A stretch of 64,000 nt of DNA, taken from Acanthopleura granulata (taxonomy: Eukaryota; Mollusca; Polyplacophora; Chitonida; Chitonidae). The stretch covers positions 6,222,327 to 6,286,326 of the forward strand of contig JABBOT010000016.1 in the NCBI GenBank assembly GCA_016165875.1, read 5' to 3'. Made by a program: the position numbers and the translations under genes. Below the pieces are notes generated by a model that worked only from the letters and a program-made list of their open reading frames with translations, did no database searches and was not told where the DNA came from. Below, piece by piece: positions 21,450-33,802 of this stretch (position 1 is the first letter of the stretch; the number at the start of each line of letters is the position of its first letter).

Positions 21450-22350
21450 GTATTATTGCACGTCTTTAACGCGGCTTTCTATGACTCAGGTCTAACTCAT
21501 CATACTGACAATCAATACAAACTATAACTGTTAAATTCGATCATACTTTACCATTTAGATATTATCAACCGTGCATTTTCGTATGCGCAAACAAACAGAA
21601 ATCATCACACTAAAACATAATTAACGAATAAATACCTAGACGTCTACAGAAAAGGTCTGTACATATGTACATACATAGGGGTTTAGGGGCACACCATCGT
21701 GCATTCATAAGGAAGTATATGCCCAAGGCACAAAAATATGATCGAATTTTCAGTAACATGTATTCGAGATCGCACACTTCCGGGCAGCAAACTATAAGCC
21801 TGCAACATGAAGGACAACATGGGAATCTATAAGGAAATGAGCTACAATCATGGACGATACTCTGAGAACTGCGGCTGATATTAAGTGGCAGTTGTGATAC
21901 ATGTTAGACAACAGCGGAATCAACAGAGCATACGTAAAATTGGACTTATTTAAGTTTTGGACCTAGGTCCCCGGGAAGCTGTTTTGTATTAATTTCCAGC
22001 TTATTTAGGCCAAATTTTCTCCCCCGGTGTATGTGCGAGTACACAGCGAATGCCCGACTGTCTTTTCTTTTGTTAGTTAGTGTATAAGAATGATTTTTTG
22101 CAGGAATTAGACTTATGTTAATGGATTCCCTGCTGAGCTAGAAATTTCAGGGTGTTGGTCAGTGGAAAGCCCTAGAGAGCCGGCTCAAAACAAGGCTTGA
22201 CCTTGACCTTGTCTAAAATGATTGATTACAGACCGGATGGCCACCGTTAACTCATTCCATGCAAACACAGAGGCCGTTCAATTCGCCGTATGTCGCAGGT
22301 TTTTGTCTACAGGTGGGTGACAGAGACGCAGTTTTCTACTTAGGCTCTTC
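21450..22350. other. no feature seen
   Basis: No repeat copy, tandem array or convincing exon. One good acceptor-like site (gattttttgcag, about 22104) leads to short frames only. Confidence 0.5.
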
Positions 22351-22353
22351 CAG

Positions 22354-22637
22354 GTCATGTTGAAATTTCTTCGTCCGAGGCTTTACAAATTCGTAACCCG
22401 TTAATTGCCAACTCCCGTTCACGTGCTAAAACCGTTCTTGGCTGGCTCACGCTCTGGCCCTGTGGGCCAATTAAAATGACTGTTAGAGACAAAAAAATTA
22501 AGGTCAACTTAAAGCGACCGTTGATTGTGTCACGCAGGGGGCCAATTCATTTGGGGTTAACAAAATGGATGGCCATCACCTGTCAGCACGCATGCATTGG
22601 ATACGGTCGGTGGCTTCCAAAAACAAGCGCTGATTGA
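22354..22637 (+). CDS. candidate exon, 93 codons, protein unknown
   Basis: It starts after the pyrimidine-rich acceptor 'ttctacttaggctcttccag' and stays open to TGA at 22635. The frame contains EALQIRNPLIANSRSRAKTV, GWLTLWPCGPIKMTVRDKKI and LGLTKWMAITCQHACIGYG. A second frame (22597-22848, including QALIERWKRRLALIELECL) is also open and overlaps the end; both cannot be real. No start codon or domain was identified. Confidence 0.28.
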
Positions 22638-23106
22638 GAGATGGAAACGGAGATTGGCTTTGATAGAATTGGAGTGTCTTGACAAATGTACTGACAGCAT
22701 TAGGCGACCGCTATCTCTCCCTAGGCCAACAGGTCCGAGCAAACTGGCCGAGAGGGCTAATCTGTTGGCCCATGAAAAGAGCCACCGAGATCTCGGCTTA
22801 CTTAAGAGACCAGTTCCAGAATCCATCACACTCGACAGAATCGGATAAAATCGGTTAATGAAATTAGAACCAGTTGGCCGATATTTTTACTTATACTCCG
22901 TTGACTTAACCAACTTCCATCTGAGACTGTCTGAAATCCCCAAACGACCCAGAGATCAGCACATTTGCACCGCTATCACTTTTCAGTTTTTATTTATTTA
23001 TGTTGATTGTTGTTTAGCTGCATTCAGTTGCATGAGAAGAGCAATCCGGGGTGCTCGCAGTAAACCGTGCATCTTTAACGACTATAGGATATGAAAGAAT
23101 GTCTTT

Positions 23107-23124
23107 CATGCATTTATAAATGCA
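23107..23124. other. 18-bp perfect palindrome
   Basis: atgcatttataaatgcat is its own reverse complement. It lies in AT-rich sequence where such palindromes are common. Confidence 0.8.
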
Positions 23125-23246
23125 TTTATACATAAATAAATGTACACATAAACTCCATTCCAGAGAATTCCATTTTGAACTGTTTATATTGTTATTCATG
23201 TATATGTAGGACACAAAAGGTGGGGTTTGAGATAGAGAATTTGTAG

Positions 23247-23516
23247 ATGCCCCCTGCTCACTGTTTCGGAAGGCTTGGTAACCAGAAGTGGTCGATCGAC
23301 GACCCTCGTATGGCCGTTATAGCAGTCGGACGTCCATTGAAAGCCACTTGTCTTTCACCGAAATGTTGTGCATATTTCCACGTCACATGTGAGAAGGTTC
23401 GTGAGGAACTCGCCAAAGTGAGGAAGTTTAACCGGTCACGCCGCCCCAAGTACTTATTCCCCTCATTGTTACATCGCCTCCAGACAGCGTTGTTCACAAA
23501 AAAAAGTGATAAATAG
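23247..23516 (+). CDS. possible short gene or exon with PHD-like half motif
   Basis: ATG-initiated frame of 89 codons ending in TAA. It contains ATCLSPKCCAYFHVTCEKV: the spacing C-x4-C-C-x4-H-x2-C recalls the second half of a PHD/treble-clef zinc finger. A basic helix-like stretch (REELAKVRKFNRSRRPKY) follows. The first half of such a finger is missing, so it is at best part of a domain. It could also be a decayed mobile-element protein. Confidence 0.28.
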   Translation: MPPAHCFGRLGNQKWSIDDPRMAVIAVGRPLKATCLSPKCCAYFHVTCEKVREELAKVRKFNRSRRPKYLFPSLLHRLQTALFTKKSDK

Positions 23517-24198
23517 AAAGCTGAGCTTGTGAGCTTTTACGTCATTTCAGCAGACACCAAATCCCTGGTGGAAATTCCCCCCTCCCCCGATGAATAATCA
23601 CCCCATCCCTTCAAGTGACTTTATCACGTGTGCTATAACTCGTCGAAATGTAAAGGAAAACGAGTGATTAATCAACCATGTATATCCCGGCATGACCTGG
23701 ACGCAGGTGCGCTATTGCCAAGATTTACCATTTTACACACGTCAGTAATGAGGACGAGGCACACAAATTGGGACTATCCATCTCCCGGCTGGTATCAATC
23801 CGCAGGAATACCTCTGCACACTTTGCAGTGTGCCCCAGATGTAGGGGTGATTTCCCGGAGGCCGATTACAACAAACGCTGGACATTTATTTGAAACTTGA
23901 CTGACCCCAGTGTGGATTACAAACCCACTGAAGACAAAAACTCTGATGGACTGACCGACCAGATTGCGGCCCTTGAGAAAACGACTCAAACATTTTAATA
24001 TATGGCAATCTCGTTTCTTGTTGTTACTGTTGTTATTTTTTATTGTTGCTGAAGTTTTTCTGTTTTCGTATAAGTACTTCCAGTGCACAGTCACTTCATA
24101 TCTTTGGAAATCGCGTCAAGATGGCCCCCAAGACAACATAAGTGTATAAAGATAACTCAGACTGACTCGCTATGCATAGCCAGCGTAAAGAAAAACCT

Positions 24199-24286
24199 AA
24201 GATCATGCTCAGGTTGCTGGCAGAACCTTCCCACGATAGGAGATCAAGGCAGCGTGAGCTGGGCTTGAACTCACAGTTGCAATGTT
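24199..24286 (-). mobile_element. SINE (family A) fragment
   Basis: The minus-strand core-to-body piece 'gatcatgctcaggttgctgg' ... 'gagctgggcttgaactcaca' matches other copies; both ends are missing. Confidence 0.75.
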
Positions 24287-24314
24287 TTAAATACGGGGTC
24301 ACAGCAGACACCGC

Positions 24315-24545
24315 AAGGTAAATGTGACAACGCAGGTTAAATGTGACACGACAAATGTGACACGGCAGGATAAATGTGACACGAAAAGTGTGACAACGCA
24401 GGGTAAATGTGACAGCACAGGGTAAATGTGATACAACAAATGTGACATGGTAAGGTAAATGTGACACGACAAATGTGACACGATACAACAAATGTAACAC
24501 TATACAACAAATGTGTCACGGCAGGGTAAATGTGACAGGGGATGG
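24315..24545 (+). repeat. degenerate 'aaatgtgacacg' tandem repeat
   Basis: About a dozen units of 'ggtaaatgtgacacg' and 'acaaatgtgacacggca' with variable spacing. The overlapping minus-strand frames with repeated CHIYxxxSHL are artefacts. Confidence 0.9.
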
Positions 24546-25026
24546 TAAATGTTTAATGCAGTCATATTCAGCAGAGATGTCCAAGAGCACTTTGAAAAGA
24601 AAAAAACGTTTTTCTCTTCTTCTTCATGTCTTGTGTATTTGATTTCTTGTTACACTGAGGCGGCACATTTAATACGGTGGATTTGTTGCCATCACAAGCA
24701 ACAAAACTGATGCCGCCGTCATATCACCGAAATCAAACCAATAGCTCTTTCATTTATCCTCCCCGAAAGAAAACAAACCCTCATTTACTTCCTTCGCCAT
24801 TTAAATCAAAGAAAAAAAAGAATCACAATCACAAAGGAACATCCGCTTACCGGATTACCCTTATTTCGTCCATTTCAATTAGAGCCACGCAAAATCGCGA
24901 TTGCTAGGATACACCGCGATGGGTATTTTTACGTAACACGAAACACCAGTGCAGTTGTGTAATGACGCATGTTTACCATCAGGTTTCTAAATTTCCGCGT
25001 GCTTCATTTTTTTTTAATGTGTATAG

Positions 25027-25205
25027 ATTACGAGTTCGTATTACAGGCATACGACACCTTTAGACAGTCCTGCTATTTTATTACAGGTAACGGATTATCC
25101 GTCCGCTCTCAAAGGCCATTATCCCGGTGCCAAGCCTGGACGGCAATATCATCTGACAGACAGCTAGTCGTTACCGTGTCATTTACTGCAATCGAGGCAT
25201 CCTAG
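25027..25205 (+). CDS. candidate exon, 58 codons
   Basis: Follows the acceptor 'catttttttttaatgtgtatag'. The frame contains YEFVLQAYDTFRQSCYFITG and DRQLVVTVSFTAIEAS before TAG. A CAG|GTAACG site at 25086 could instead act as a donor, or as an acceptor for another frame (VTDYPSALKGHYPGAKPG). These alternatives are mutually exclusive. No domain was recognised. Confidence 0.28.
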
Positions 25206-25967
25206 ACAATAGTTCAAGGCGACATGCCGATTAATTACAGCTCTGCCACCATGATTCGCCATTTTTTCCCTCCGTTTTTTCTGTCCGATTTGATTGGCAG
25301 CAGCGATCAAGTTGATGACTCGAGAGACCTCACGAGGTTCGCTCGCTCGCTTCGGGGCTGTAAACCTGAGGACTGCCGCTAGGTGGCGCCAGTTCATTTC
25401 CGCGTTTCACATTAAAGGGAAGTGTGAATGACCGACAGTCTGCCCTGTCTGTCATGAGGAAAATGGTAACGTATCTCTGAGAACAAACGGGGGCTTCTCT
25501 GGCCATAAAACAAAGCCTTCGATCTGGAAGGTGTTGCTGTGAGGTGTCCGGGAATATCTGTAGATGTCAGGACGCCTATGTTTTAAGTGCCAGGTGAACA
25601 CAAGGCGCATGCGCGGCAACGAATCAAATTTCTACGTAGGGCAATTCCACGCAGCTTGACCAGTCGTAAAAGTGAAAGACCTATGGTGGAATGTAACAAA
25701 TGAAAAATACCAATTGCGACCGAAAAAGCTGAAGCCGATGAAGAGAAAAACCTTTCTTTGACTCAGTTCTATCATACCTGTTTTCATAACCGTACCATTC
25801 TATACAAAATAGAAGAAAGAGGGAAAGAATGCTCTTTGACCAAAAATGTACAATGCCTGTTTTCGTAAACGCTATTGCATGACTAGACACATTTCCATTT
25901 CACGTCCGTAACAGTACTTTCTGCTTCATATCCACTGCTGATACCACAAAATCCTCGTTGGAAGTGA

Positions 25968-26060
25968 GACCGTGGTCTAGTGGTTCGAGGCTCTTGCCTT
26001 TCAATCGCTAGGATACTTGAGATGCGGGTTCATATCCGGCCTAAGACAGGATTCATCACT
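25968..26060 (+). mobile_element. second tRNA-derived SINE-like head (family G)
   Basis: 'gtggtctagtggttcgaggc' fits a Pol III A box (TRGYNNAGYNGG) and 'gggttcatatccgg' approximates a B box 45-50 bases later. A related stretch at 42265-42345 ('gagtggttcaagtgcttgcc' ... 'ctaggacacacgagccatgg') supports a repeat family rather than a tRNA gene. A shared '..ccgagtactccagtttc..' tail block follows near 26135. Confidence 0.55.
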
Positions 26061-26599
26061 ACTTTCGGGTCCTTTGTGACACTTCATATATATAGGTCAA
26101 TCAGTGACTTTGCCAAACGTCCGTGGCTTACACCGAGTACTCCAGTTTCGTCCACTTACGAGGAATATGGGGTTAACCGAAAATCATTCGTCATCGATAA
26201 CAACATGGTCTCTTTCCAATCCAACACAGATTTCCATTCCAGATCAATGACTGTATTTGGTTTTACCCTTATGTTGTGTTCTGACCTTTTACATTTGGTG
26301 AAATCCCATTCAGGCCCAGGCGGCTTGCAGTTGAAAGAATTAAATTTTCAAAGCGGACGTTGTGGGTTCGAATCCAGCTCCTGTTCTCATTTTTTCAAGG
26401 TTCTTTTTCGGGGAATACTGTCCAATATCTGAGTGACCCTCACCCAAAATTAGGGGCACCCAAAAACTTTGGTCAGTATTGCATTTAACCTCACAGCAAC
26501 GGGGTTTTTTTTTTTTTCGTTTTTTTTTTAACTAAAAAAACCACGGCCCTAAGGGACGTATAAGTTGTTACTTTATTTACATAAACGTTTAAAACAAAA

Positions 26600-26720
26600 C
26601 CGTAACTGAGGTAGATGGACAAAAGTCCCGATTTCACCGGAAATGTGTGACCATTTACCAACTATCACACTGTCTTCGCTGCTCTGGTTTTATTCTCTAT
26701 GCTGTAGTCTTCTATAGCAT
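26600..26720 (+). repeat. interspersed repeat C, copy
   Basis: 'actgaggtagatggacaaaa', 'gatttcaccggaaatgtgtg' and 'caactatcacactgtcttcg' match the other copies in order. Confidence 0.78.
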
Positions 26721-27271
26721 ATGTGCAAATTCAACATGAACCAATCAAATGGGCTGAGAAAAATTTACCCAGCCCCCCCTTGTTAAGAGAGGACGTACAA
26801 AATTTTACCGATCGCGACAGGCATGCAGACAGAGCGACTTGCAGAGTTTGTGACAGTGGCTAAAAAGTCAGGCACTATAGCTAGTCATTTGAAGAGGCGG
26901 TGTAAGGATCCCGACTCTGACATGGACTTTCAGTGTAATGGATGGACGTTGTCGACGATCAAGGAAGGCCGTTACGCATAACCTCTGCCGATTCATCTCC
27001 GACATCGAGGAGAATAACGAAAGCAAGATAATCGTCGTTCACCCACATCTTACTCGAGGTTTTATTGCTCCTTACCGGAAGCAATAAAATGGAGAATGTC
27101 TGATTAACGTTACCAATAGGCAGTGTTTATATTCGCAAGCCGACGATGCTAATCGACAGGGAAATGGGTCTTTACGTGTCCAGCATACCTTTACAATTGA
27201 TACTGCTCTCAAAATTAAGACCTGGGTGAGTGAAATTCTTAAGTCAGTGTCGCACAAACACTCTATATTTT

Positions 27272-27272
27272 C

Positions 27273-27314
<42 letters not shown>
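27272..27314. repeat. CA/TA microsatellite
   Basis: (CA)n passing into (TA)n. Confidence 0.95.
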
Positions 27315-27315
<1 letters not shown>

Positions 27316-27319
27316 TTTA

Positions 27320-28380
27320 TTACGTACACATGAGCAAACAAGCATAAAACATTTCATGTCTGCATGACGGGCAGTAGAAATCAATATACGCATGTGTGAA
27401 AACATACTGGAGGGTACAAAGATTAGATATATAATAAACCATATGAGTATACATTGGAATTAAACTCAGAAAATGTTTAAGTTAGAGTAGGGGCATCTAT
27501 TAACACGCAGACATTAAACGTAAACGAGATAGCACAGCCTCCCACTGACAACACTTGCTGAGAATTCAAATCCACGTGTTATCATGTATTTAAAAATTGA
27601 ATCAGCCCTTAGTATTGTCCTAGCTAAGACTGAGACCTTAATATTTTGAGTCCTCATCTGCTTCCCACAGACGAAGTTCACGTTAAGAGCCATGTAATAT
27701 GTCCCATAATTCTTAACTTAAATGGCAAGGGGTCTGGAATTTAATTGGTCTTCTTGACGCAATGATGTCAGTTAAACGGGCGTATCTTTAACATCACCAC
27801 TCAGTTTATGTGAACAGTTTCAATAAAGTTAATAATAAGTAATACTTTTCTTGCTTTATGGCAGGATCTTGTGTATAATGCAAATATTTACTTTTTAATG
27901 TTAAAAATTGTGCACTAGGTACTGGATTTGACTCATCGGCAATTATATATGTGTCCTTCCAATATCCTCAAAAAATGTGGAAACCTTGTTCAAGATGGAC
28001 AAAACAACAGCATGGCCAATACCTCAATCTAAGCCAGAAGTTAGCCACAGGCAGTGGTTACAAATCGCGCTCTCTAGTGTGAATCTCCACGACGGCGCAT
28101 GGCCTGTTTCCTGCACTCAATTCCCGTCATTGCCGTGCCTTGTGACCGTTAACCTTTTGACATTGAGAAACACTCGAGGTAGTGATTTTGTTTTTGATTA
28201 TAGGCACCATAAGTTGACCATGTCATTTAACGGATCTATTTACCACCGATCAAATCATTTCAAGTGTTTATTGAACTTGACCCTGCTGAAGAATTTTTTT
28301 CACATGTGCGACATCCACTAGTATACCAAATTAGATTGCCCGTGGCAAACCCCTGACAATGGGATACATTTTCCCGCGCA
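27320..28380. other. no firm feature
   Basis: AT-rich and unique-looking. A 114-codon frame at 27977-28321 lacks splice support and has no convincing start context. Confidence 0.45.
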
Positions 28381-28382
28381 AT

Positions 28383-28535
28383 GGCGATTCGGTCCAAAGC
28401 TGACTTGACTAGTGTTCTCTTGCACTGCACGAGTAATCCGTTTCAAGTTTGGCCACACAATATCATCGTAAATCCAGGAATGAACAAAAGAATATACAGA
28501 CTGGACCCGAATTACTTTTGGCGGGAAAGGTTCCT
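28383..28535 (-). repeat. interspersed repeat H, copy 1
   Basis: Its reverse complement aligns over about 150 bases with 50464-50616. Shared blocks include 'gaacctttcccgccaaaag', 'gtaattcgggtc', 'cattcctggatttacgat' and 'cagtgcaagagaaca'. Translation in one frame is partly conserved (EPFPPKVIRV), but the other copy has a stop. Confidence 0.75.
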
Positions 28536-28749
28536 CATTAAAGTTACTATCGGGTCTCTCCACTTGTGACACATACAGGTATGCCACATTTGTGGAAGGC
28601 ACCTCCAGAGAATTTCATGCAAGACTACACAAGAGAACATCGTCAACCCTTCAATGCAACCAAGGCCACAAGAACAACGGAAGCAGGAGGAATCTCGACA
28701 ATTTCCTGCCAGAGAGTGGGTCTGAATACACATCTCGTGTAGACTAGTC

Positions 28750-28910
28750 ATTAATTTATTTATTCATTTGATTGGAGTTTTACGCTGTACTCAAGAATCT
28801 TTATCTTATAAGACGGCAGCCAAGATTAATTACAGAGCCCGCAGGAAACCGAGGGCCATCCGCAAGTGGCTGGCACTGAGACCTTCACACGTACGGCTGG
28901 AGAGGACCTT
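28750..28910 (-). mobile_element. SINE (family A), head-truncated and diverged
   Basis: Minus-strand tail 'tttatttattcatttgattg', 'gttttacgctgtactcaaga', the core and 'cacacgtacggctggagagg'. The tRNA-like head is missing. Confidence 0.85.
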
Positions 28911-29707
28911 GTCATTAAGGTTGTGGTCGACTCCATGTTAGTGTCTGGGATAACTGGAGCGCAGTGCTCTTGTCTCAGCTGATACGAATGTGGAAGTGCG
29001 AGAACACAGAGGGCGCTTTATTTTGCCTTGACCTTTGAACTCTTATCAGAGGCCGATAATTTCATTGCTGCATGTTGCACTGTGTTCTAACACAGGGCAA
29101 TTAAATGGAGAGTGAGATTCGCAATCGTGAACATAGATCTCACGTTAAAGTTAGGCATTCAAAACCTCGTTCTCGATGGGGATAAGCACAAGAAGAGAGA
29201 TTCGTATACGACCTTTACGTATCTGCTAATTATAATTTCCATGTCCGAGTAAATCATGCACAGCGCGATTATTTCCGGTAAAACTGATAAATCGTCCAAT
29301 GTTGCAGATACCACCGGAAAATGGAATTTGTATCACTGGTAGATATGCATATTCAGTAGATATGCATATTCAGTAGAAACAGGCGTTACATCAGGAGTGG
29401 GAAAAAAAGAGAATACTTTTCAATCGCAGGCAAGACCGAGTCTCTTGAAGACAGCTCCTGAAAACTGCGCCATTGTGTAAAATAAAAAAATAACAGAAAA
29501 AAGGTCGGGTCGCCATTAAAAAGAGAACAATTAAAATGGTATCTTGGTCACTTTGAACGCACTATTCTACAGTACAAGTTTGTGCGCACTTATATGAACG
29601 GAAATTGCTATATATGATGCCGAGTACTAGCGTCGCGCCGGAAGTATTGAGTGCCCTGGGAATGGGGTGTGAATCAATGGCACACAAATGAAATAAATGC
29701 AGCCGTC

Positions 29708-29998
29708 AAAGCAATCTCGGCCTAATGACCCAGGTGCCTCTCACCAAAGCAGTCGCTGCGAGTTCAAGTCCAGCTCATGCTGGCTTCTTTACCGGCCGTA
29801 CATGGAAAGGCCTGCCAGCAACGTGCGGATGGTCGTGGGTTTCCACCGGGCTCTGCCCGATACAACCATCCTCCCCACCCTCATAATGCTGACCGCCGTC
29901 GCATAAATGAAAATTCTCTAGTACGGCGTAAAACCACAATTTCATGTGTTTCAAAAATCTTCAGCATGGCCATACAGATCAATCAAATAAATGAATAA
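29708..29998 (+). mobile_element. SINE (family A) with tail insertion
   Basis: Body, 'gctgcgagttcaagtccagc', core and 'ctagtacggcgtaaaaccac' are present. About 40 unrelated bases separate this from the terminal 'aatcaaataaatgaataa'. The A-box end is lost. Confidence 0.85.
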
Positions 29999-30819
29999 GA
30001 GTATAGTTATAATTGTGTGAAAGATCATTATAAAATATCATCATTATCTTTTCCGGCATGGCTTTCCATGATAAATGACGGAAGAGAAATTATATATAAT
30101 TTCGATAATGGTGCAGTTTTCTTGAAAATAGCACTGTTTTCACCAGCCGTTCGTAGATTAATTCCTAGATCTGTTGGATGCGTAGTAGTAATGACGGAAG
30201 GCCGTTCGACAAGAAACATACGCCTACTGAAGAACAACAAAATGGCGGAAGCCATGCACTTATAATCCCACATAAAAATAAACTCCACCATATAAATATT
30301 TATTTTTTTTTCTCTCTTGAGTTTTTATCGCCTATAAAAATTACTTAAACCTAATGGAAAACATTTCATTTATATCGTAGGGCAGACTGACTGTATCAAA
30401 TGAAGATTGGTTAACCATTATGCAACTCGTCCATGTCGACTCATGCACGCGGGCATTTATGCATACTGCGTTGCGCTATATTAAACACTGCCCTGAGCAG
30501 TGAATTAGCGACGCGGTGTTTCCGTCCATGCTGAAAGCAGAACAAACACGCGAAGAGCCAGTCGTGGAGAAAATTTGTTTTGTGCCAAACCAAACCTTCA
30601 TGAAAAATGAATAATAAAAGAGTGGTATTGTTGTGGAAACAATTGTAAGCCGAGTCACTCAGGCGTCTGGATCTGTTTTTACCATTCAAACGCGGGCTTT
30701 AAAACAGAATGCCTGATGCTGAAACAAGGATATCATTTTGGCTTCTACTGAATAGACTAAAATAAATTATTGCCGACTACAGCGTGCTCTGTTATCTTCT
30801 CTGTCGTGTTTCTTTTTAG

Positions 30820-30998
30820 AAACAAAGGTCCTTTGCAAAATGCTTCAAGCCCTCTGACACCAGCGGCGACAGTCACTTGGGAATGTATGAACAATGATGA
30901 GCATACTGATATACAGCACCGTCTCCAAAATTATATTCCAAGCTTGTCCACCGACCACATCTCCTGCCCCCCCTCCACCTCCAGCCCCACACAACAAG
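30820..30998 (+). CDS. candidate internal exon, 59 codons
   Basis: The acceptor is one of the best in the window (gttatcttctctgtcgtgtttctttttag|A) and the donor is CAAG|GTATCC. The single full-length frame contains NASSPLTPAATVTWECMNND, HRLQNYIPSLST and a Pro/Ser/Thr-rich end (SCPPSTSSPTQQ), consistent with an extracellular or linker segment. It would use phase 2 at the start and phase 1 at the end. Partner exons were not identified. Confidence 0.35.
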
Positions 30999-31244
30999 GT
31001 ATCCCCGACCTGCCGCAAAGACATAAAGTGATTTGTATCTTACAACAAATGAGTACCACACTAATAGTTTGCCCACAATTCGTCGTCACGAAATCAGGAT
31101 AGAGCTACAAACTACACAGATTAGACCTGAGTTATTTATTCGGGAAAGGTTCTACGTTGCGGCGCGTTGCTACAGGAGAACAGAAATTAATTTGACTTAA
31201 TTCCCTTACAAAGAATGAACATTTACAGTCCGTTGTTCCATGTA

Positions 31245-31568
31245 CTTGTGAATCTAGGAGGAGAAACAGGCATTCGTCGTGCAGCCGTCGACCATAATGG
31301 AGGTTTCGGGTCAATAAGCGCAAGACCCGTTTCCATAACAGTGTTCAACACAAACCATCAAAGAAGTAAGAAAGTACGTCAATTAAGAAATTATGACGGA
31401 TTCGTGCAAAGAGAAGCAGTCAACAGTTTTCAACGATGTCGAAAGACGTAAGGAATGTTCATGAAGAATTAATTATAAATCAGTATCAAATCATGAACCA
31501 TGCTAGTTCATTAACTAGTTGTTAGTGTATCTCAGTCGCGCTTTGACTGCAACTGTTCATATACTACG
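31245..31568 (-). repeat. interspersed repeat B, copy
   Basis: Reverse complement of a module of about 300 bases seen at 37130-37416. Markers on the minus strand are 'tgcagtcaaagcgcgactga', 'ctgcttctctttgcacgaat' and 'cttgcgcttattgacccgaa'. Copies also occur near 38.6, 42.7, 56.5, 58.0 and 59.9 kb. Confidence 0.8.
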
Positions 31569-31719
31569 AGACCCAAACCAATATATAATTCATATATTAT
31601 ATATGTACTCATTAGGAACAAAACAAAAAGACGGTATGACCAATAATACTGAAAAGCTACTCTTACCCGTTGCTGCAGGTGTATCGCCACGTGCTAATTA
31701 TCCTTCCATACAAATAGTA

Positions 31720-31842
31720 CATCCGTACGTGGGAAAGTCCGCCAGTAACCTGCGGGTGGTCGTGGGTTTCCCACGATCTCTGCACGGTTTCATCCCACTT
31801 GAGTGCTGCATAGAACACCAATCAAATAAATAAATCAAATAG
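31720..31842 (+). mobile_element. SINE (family A), 3' half
   Basis: 'cgtacgtgggaaagtccgcc', 'cctgcgggtggtcgtgggtt', then 'caccaatcaaataaataaat'. Much of the tail domain is deleted. Confidence 0.85.
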
Positions 31843-32792
31843 TACAGAGCAAAAACCATGGCCTCTGTAATAGGATAACGGAAGTAAAGAATCTTGCCGA
31901 TAAGCCAGCTAGCTGATCCGAATGCGCATGGTCAGGATTTCTTCGCCCCAAGACAAAGAAACCCACGTGGCAAATGCGCTCCGCTGTCATACACAATTCA
32001 GCAGATTTTGTACACTTTACATGAGTCTTTCTGAGATATCCGACACTTTACTCGGGGTCTAGAACAGTTACAAGTCTAAATCTTCGTGAAATACACTCAA
32101 ACAATTAAAACTGAGCTGAGTCCTGGACTGTCGCCTAAGTCTGTAATATTGTAGCGTGAGTATAAATGTCTATGTGCTTTTGTTTATCTCATGTAAGACC
32201 CGTTCTGCCCAGGCGCAATGATTCGCAATTCCAAGCAGCTATCTATCTTATACGTGCACAGTGTCATGTCGACAAGAGACATCACAAGAAAACAATAATT
32301 GGGCCACAAACATTTGCTTTGCTTTTCGTCTTTTATCTTTTTTTTTTTGTTTGTTTTGTTTTTTACATTAATAAATAACAGCAGAGTGTAGTGTATTCAA
32401 TGTCATTCATACTAAGCCATTTTTCAATCTCCACAACGACAGTCCCAGACTGGAGTATGTACTCTAACCTAACGGTTAAGATTAGCCACCAGCATCTGTG
32501 CCTTCTGCGCATGCCCCTGAGACAACACCGCACAAGCTGACGGTTCTCATAGCCCCCAGAATGTCATCAGATTTATCCTTCGGGTTTTGACATGCGTTGT
32601 GAGTGGATATTGTGTAAACAACCAAAGGCCGCTGTGGGTTACACGAGCGCATTGATTTTCCTCACTATCGTGTAGTCAATTTGTCAACTTCAACCCCCAA
32701 AAATATATGCCATGTCATACCACAACACGCCGCCTGGATCTTTTCCTCTTTATCATATCAAAAATTAACCTAACATGACCACAAATTTTTAG

Positions 32793-32893
32793 CTGTTGCT
32801 GGGTTTCCTGCCACCATAATGCTGGTCGCCGTCGTATAAGTGAAATATTCTTGAGTACGGCGTAAAACACCAATCAAATAAATAAATAAATAT
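32793..32893 (+). mobile_element. SINE (family A), 3' end
   Basis: Clean 3' segment from 'tgctgggtttcctgccacca' through 'gtacggcgtaaaacaccaat' and the AAAT tail. Confidence 0.9.
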
Positions 32894-33014
32894 ATCAGCA
32901 CTATTGTATTTGTATAGTTCAATTTCGGAAAATACATATACTCAAGATTTTCATTTATACCATGGCCGTCTGTTTTGATGAGGCAAAAGACAAACACCCA
33001 TTATTCTCCGCTTT

Positions 33015-33078
33015 TGTTTATTTTGTTTATGTATTTGATTTGATGTTTTACGCCGTACTCAAGAATATTTCACTTTGT
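33015..33078 (-). mobile_element. SINE (family A) tail fragment
   Basis: 'tttacgccgtactcaagaat' plus 'atttcac' on the minus strand, facing the copy at 32793. Confidence 0.82.
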
Positions 33079-33104
33079 CGGTCATGTCACGATATAGTTT
33101 CTTG

Positions 33105-33240
33105 GCGTAGCAGTATATGCAGTAATAGACACTGGATGTGACACGTGATATGACACTCGATGTGACATTAGACATGGCGCTATATGGCACACCAGTTATA
33201 ACACATGCTATCACAATGCTATGACACTCGCTTTACCGAC
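33105..33240 (+). repeat. degenerate 'gatgtgacac' repeat
   Basis: Loose repetition of gatatgacac, gatgtgacatt, gctatgacac and similar. Non-coding. Confidence 0.6.
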
Positions 33241-33414
33241 AAATCGACACATATAGGTCGCTCTCGCCACATGACAAAAGGCCTATACTGTAGCAGCGTC
33301 TTTCGTTCCGTAAACTGTTCCAGACATCTGTCATTCTAATCATCAAGGATTTACCTCAGACAGAGGACGTTACTGGCGCCCTTGGATATTTCGATTGAGT
33401 CCATATCATTGCAG

Positions 33415-33802
33415 GCGCGGTTATGTCGGAAGATTCTTGGCTAGAGACCACGTCCATGTTCTCCACCGCTGTGGGTTACTTTTGCCCATCTTTCTGCTAT
33501 CAGCAGTGTTTTCACTTCAAAAAGTCATGTACTTGTCAAGAAGTGGCTCACCCTTAACCCCCAGGCCCCCTCCCCAAGTCCCCCCTCTGACTCCTTCTGA
33601 CGTTTTAGACGTTTCAACAAAATGTCAACTTAAAATGACACAGAACCAAAGCGGACTGACTAATATGAGAGTTGGGCAAGTCCAGACTACACCTAACACA
33701 AACCGAATTCAAGGTACTCTGACCAAAACTCAAGGCTTTAACCCAGAAATCCAACCTCAGCTACAAGCCATTCAGTGCCGATTCAGTGCACCTAACGAAT
33801 AA
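33415..33802 (+). CDS. candidate 3'-terminal exon, 128 codons
   Basis: After an acceptor (gagtccatatcattgcag|G) the frame stays open for 128 codons to TAA at 33800. A hydrophobic stretch (CGLLLPIFLLSAVFSLQKVM) is followed by a proline-rich run (LTPRPPPQVPPLTPS) and a Gln/Asn/Thr-rich tail. Two AATAAA signals lie within 25 bases of the stop (33805-33822) with a TG-rich stretch after them, which fits a real 3' end. It is one of the longest non-repeat frames here. A second frame is open for 45 codons. No family was recognised. Confidence 0.38.

Noticed and set aside
26290..26380. Possible tRNA gene around a perfect GGTTCGAATCC
   Set aside because: No matching A box at tRNA spacing and no acceptor or anticodon stem could be drawn.
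25980..26432. 150-codon plus-strand frame
   Set aside because: It spans tRNA-derived repeat sequence with promoter boxes and has no ATG or splice support.
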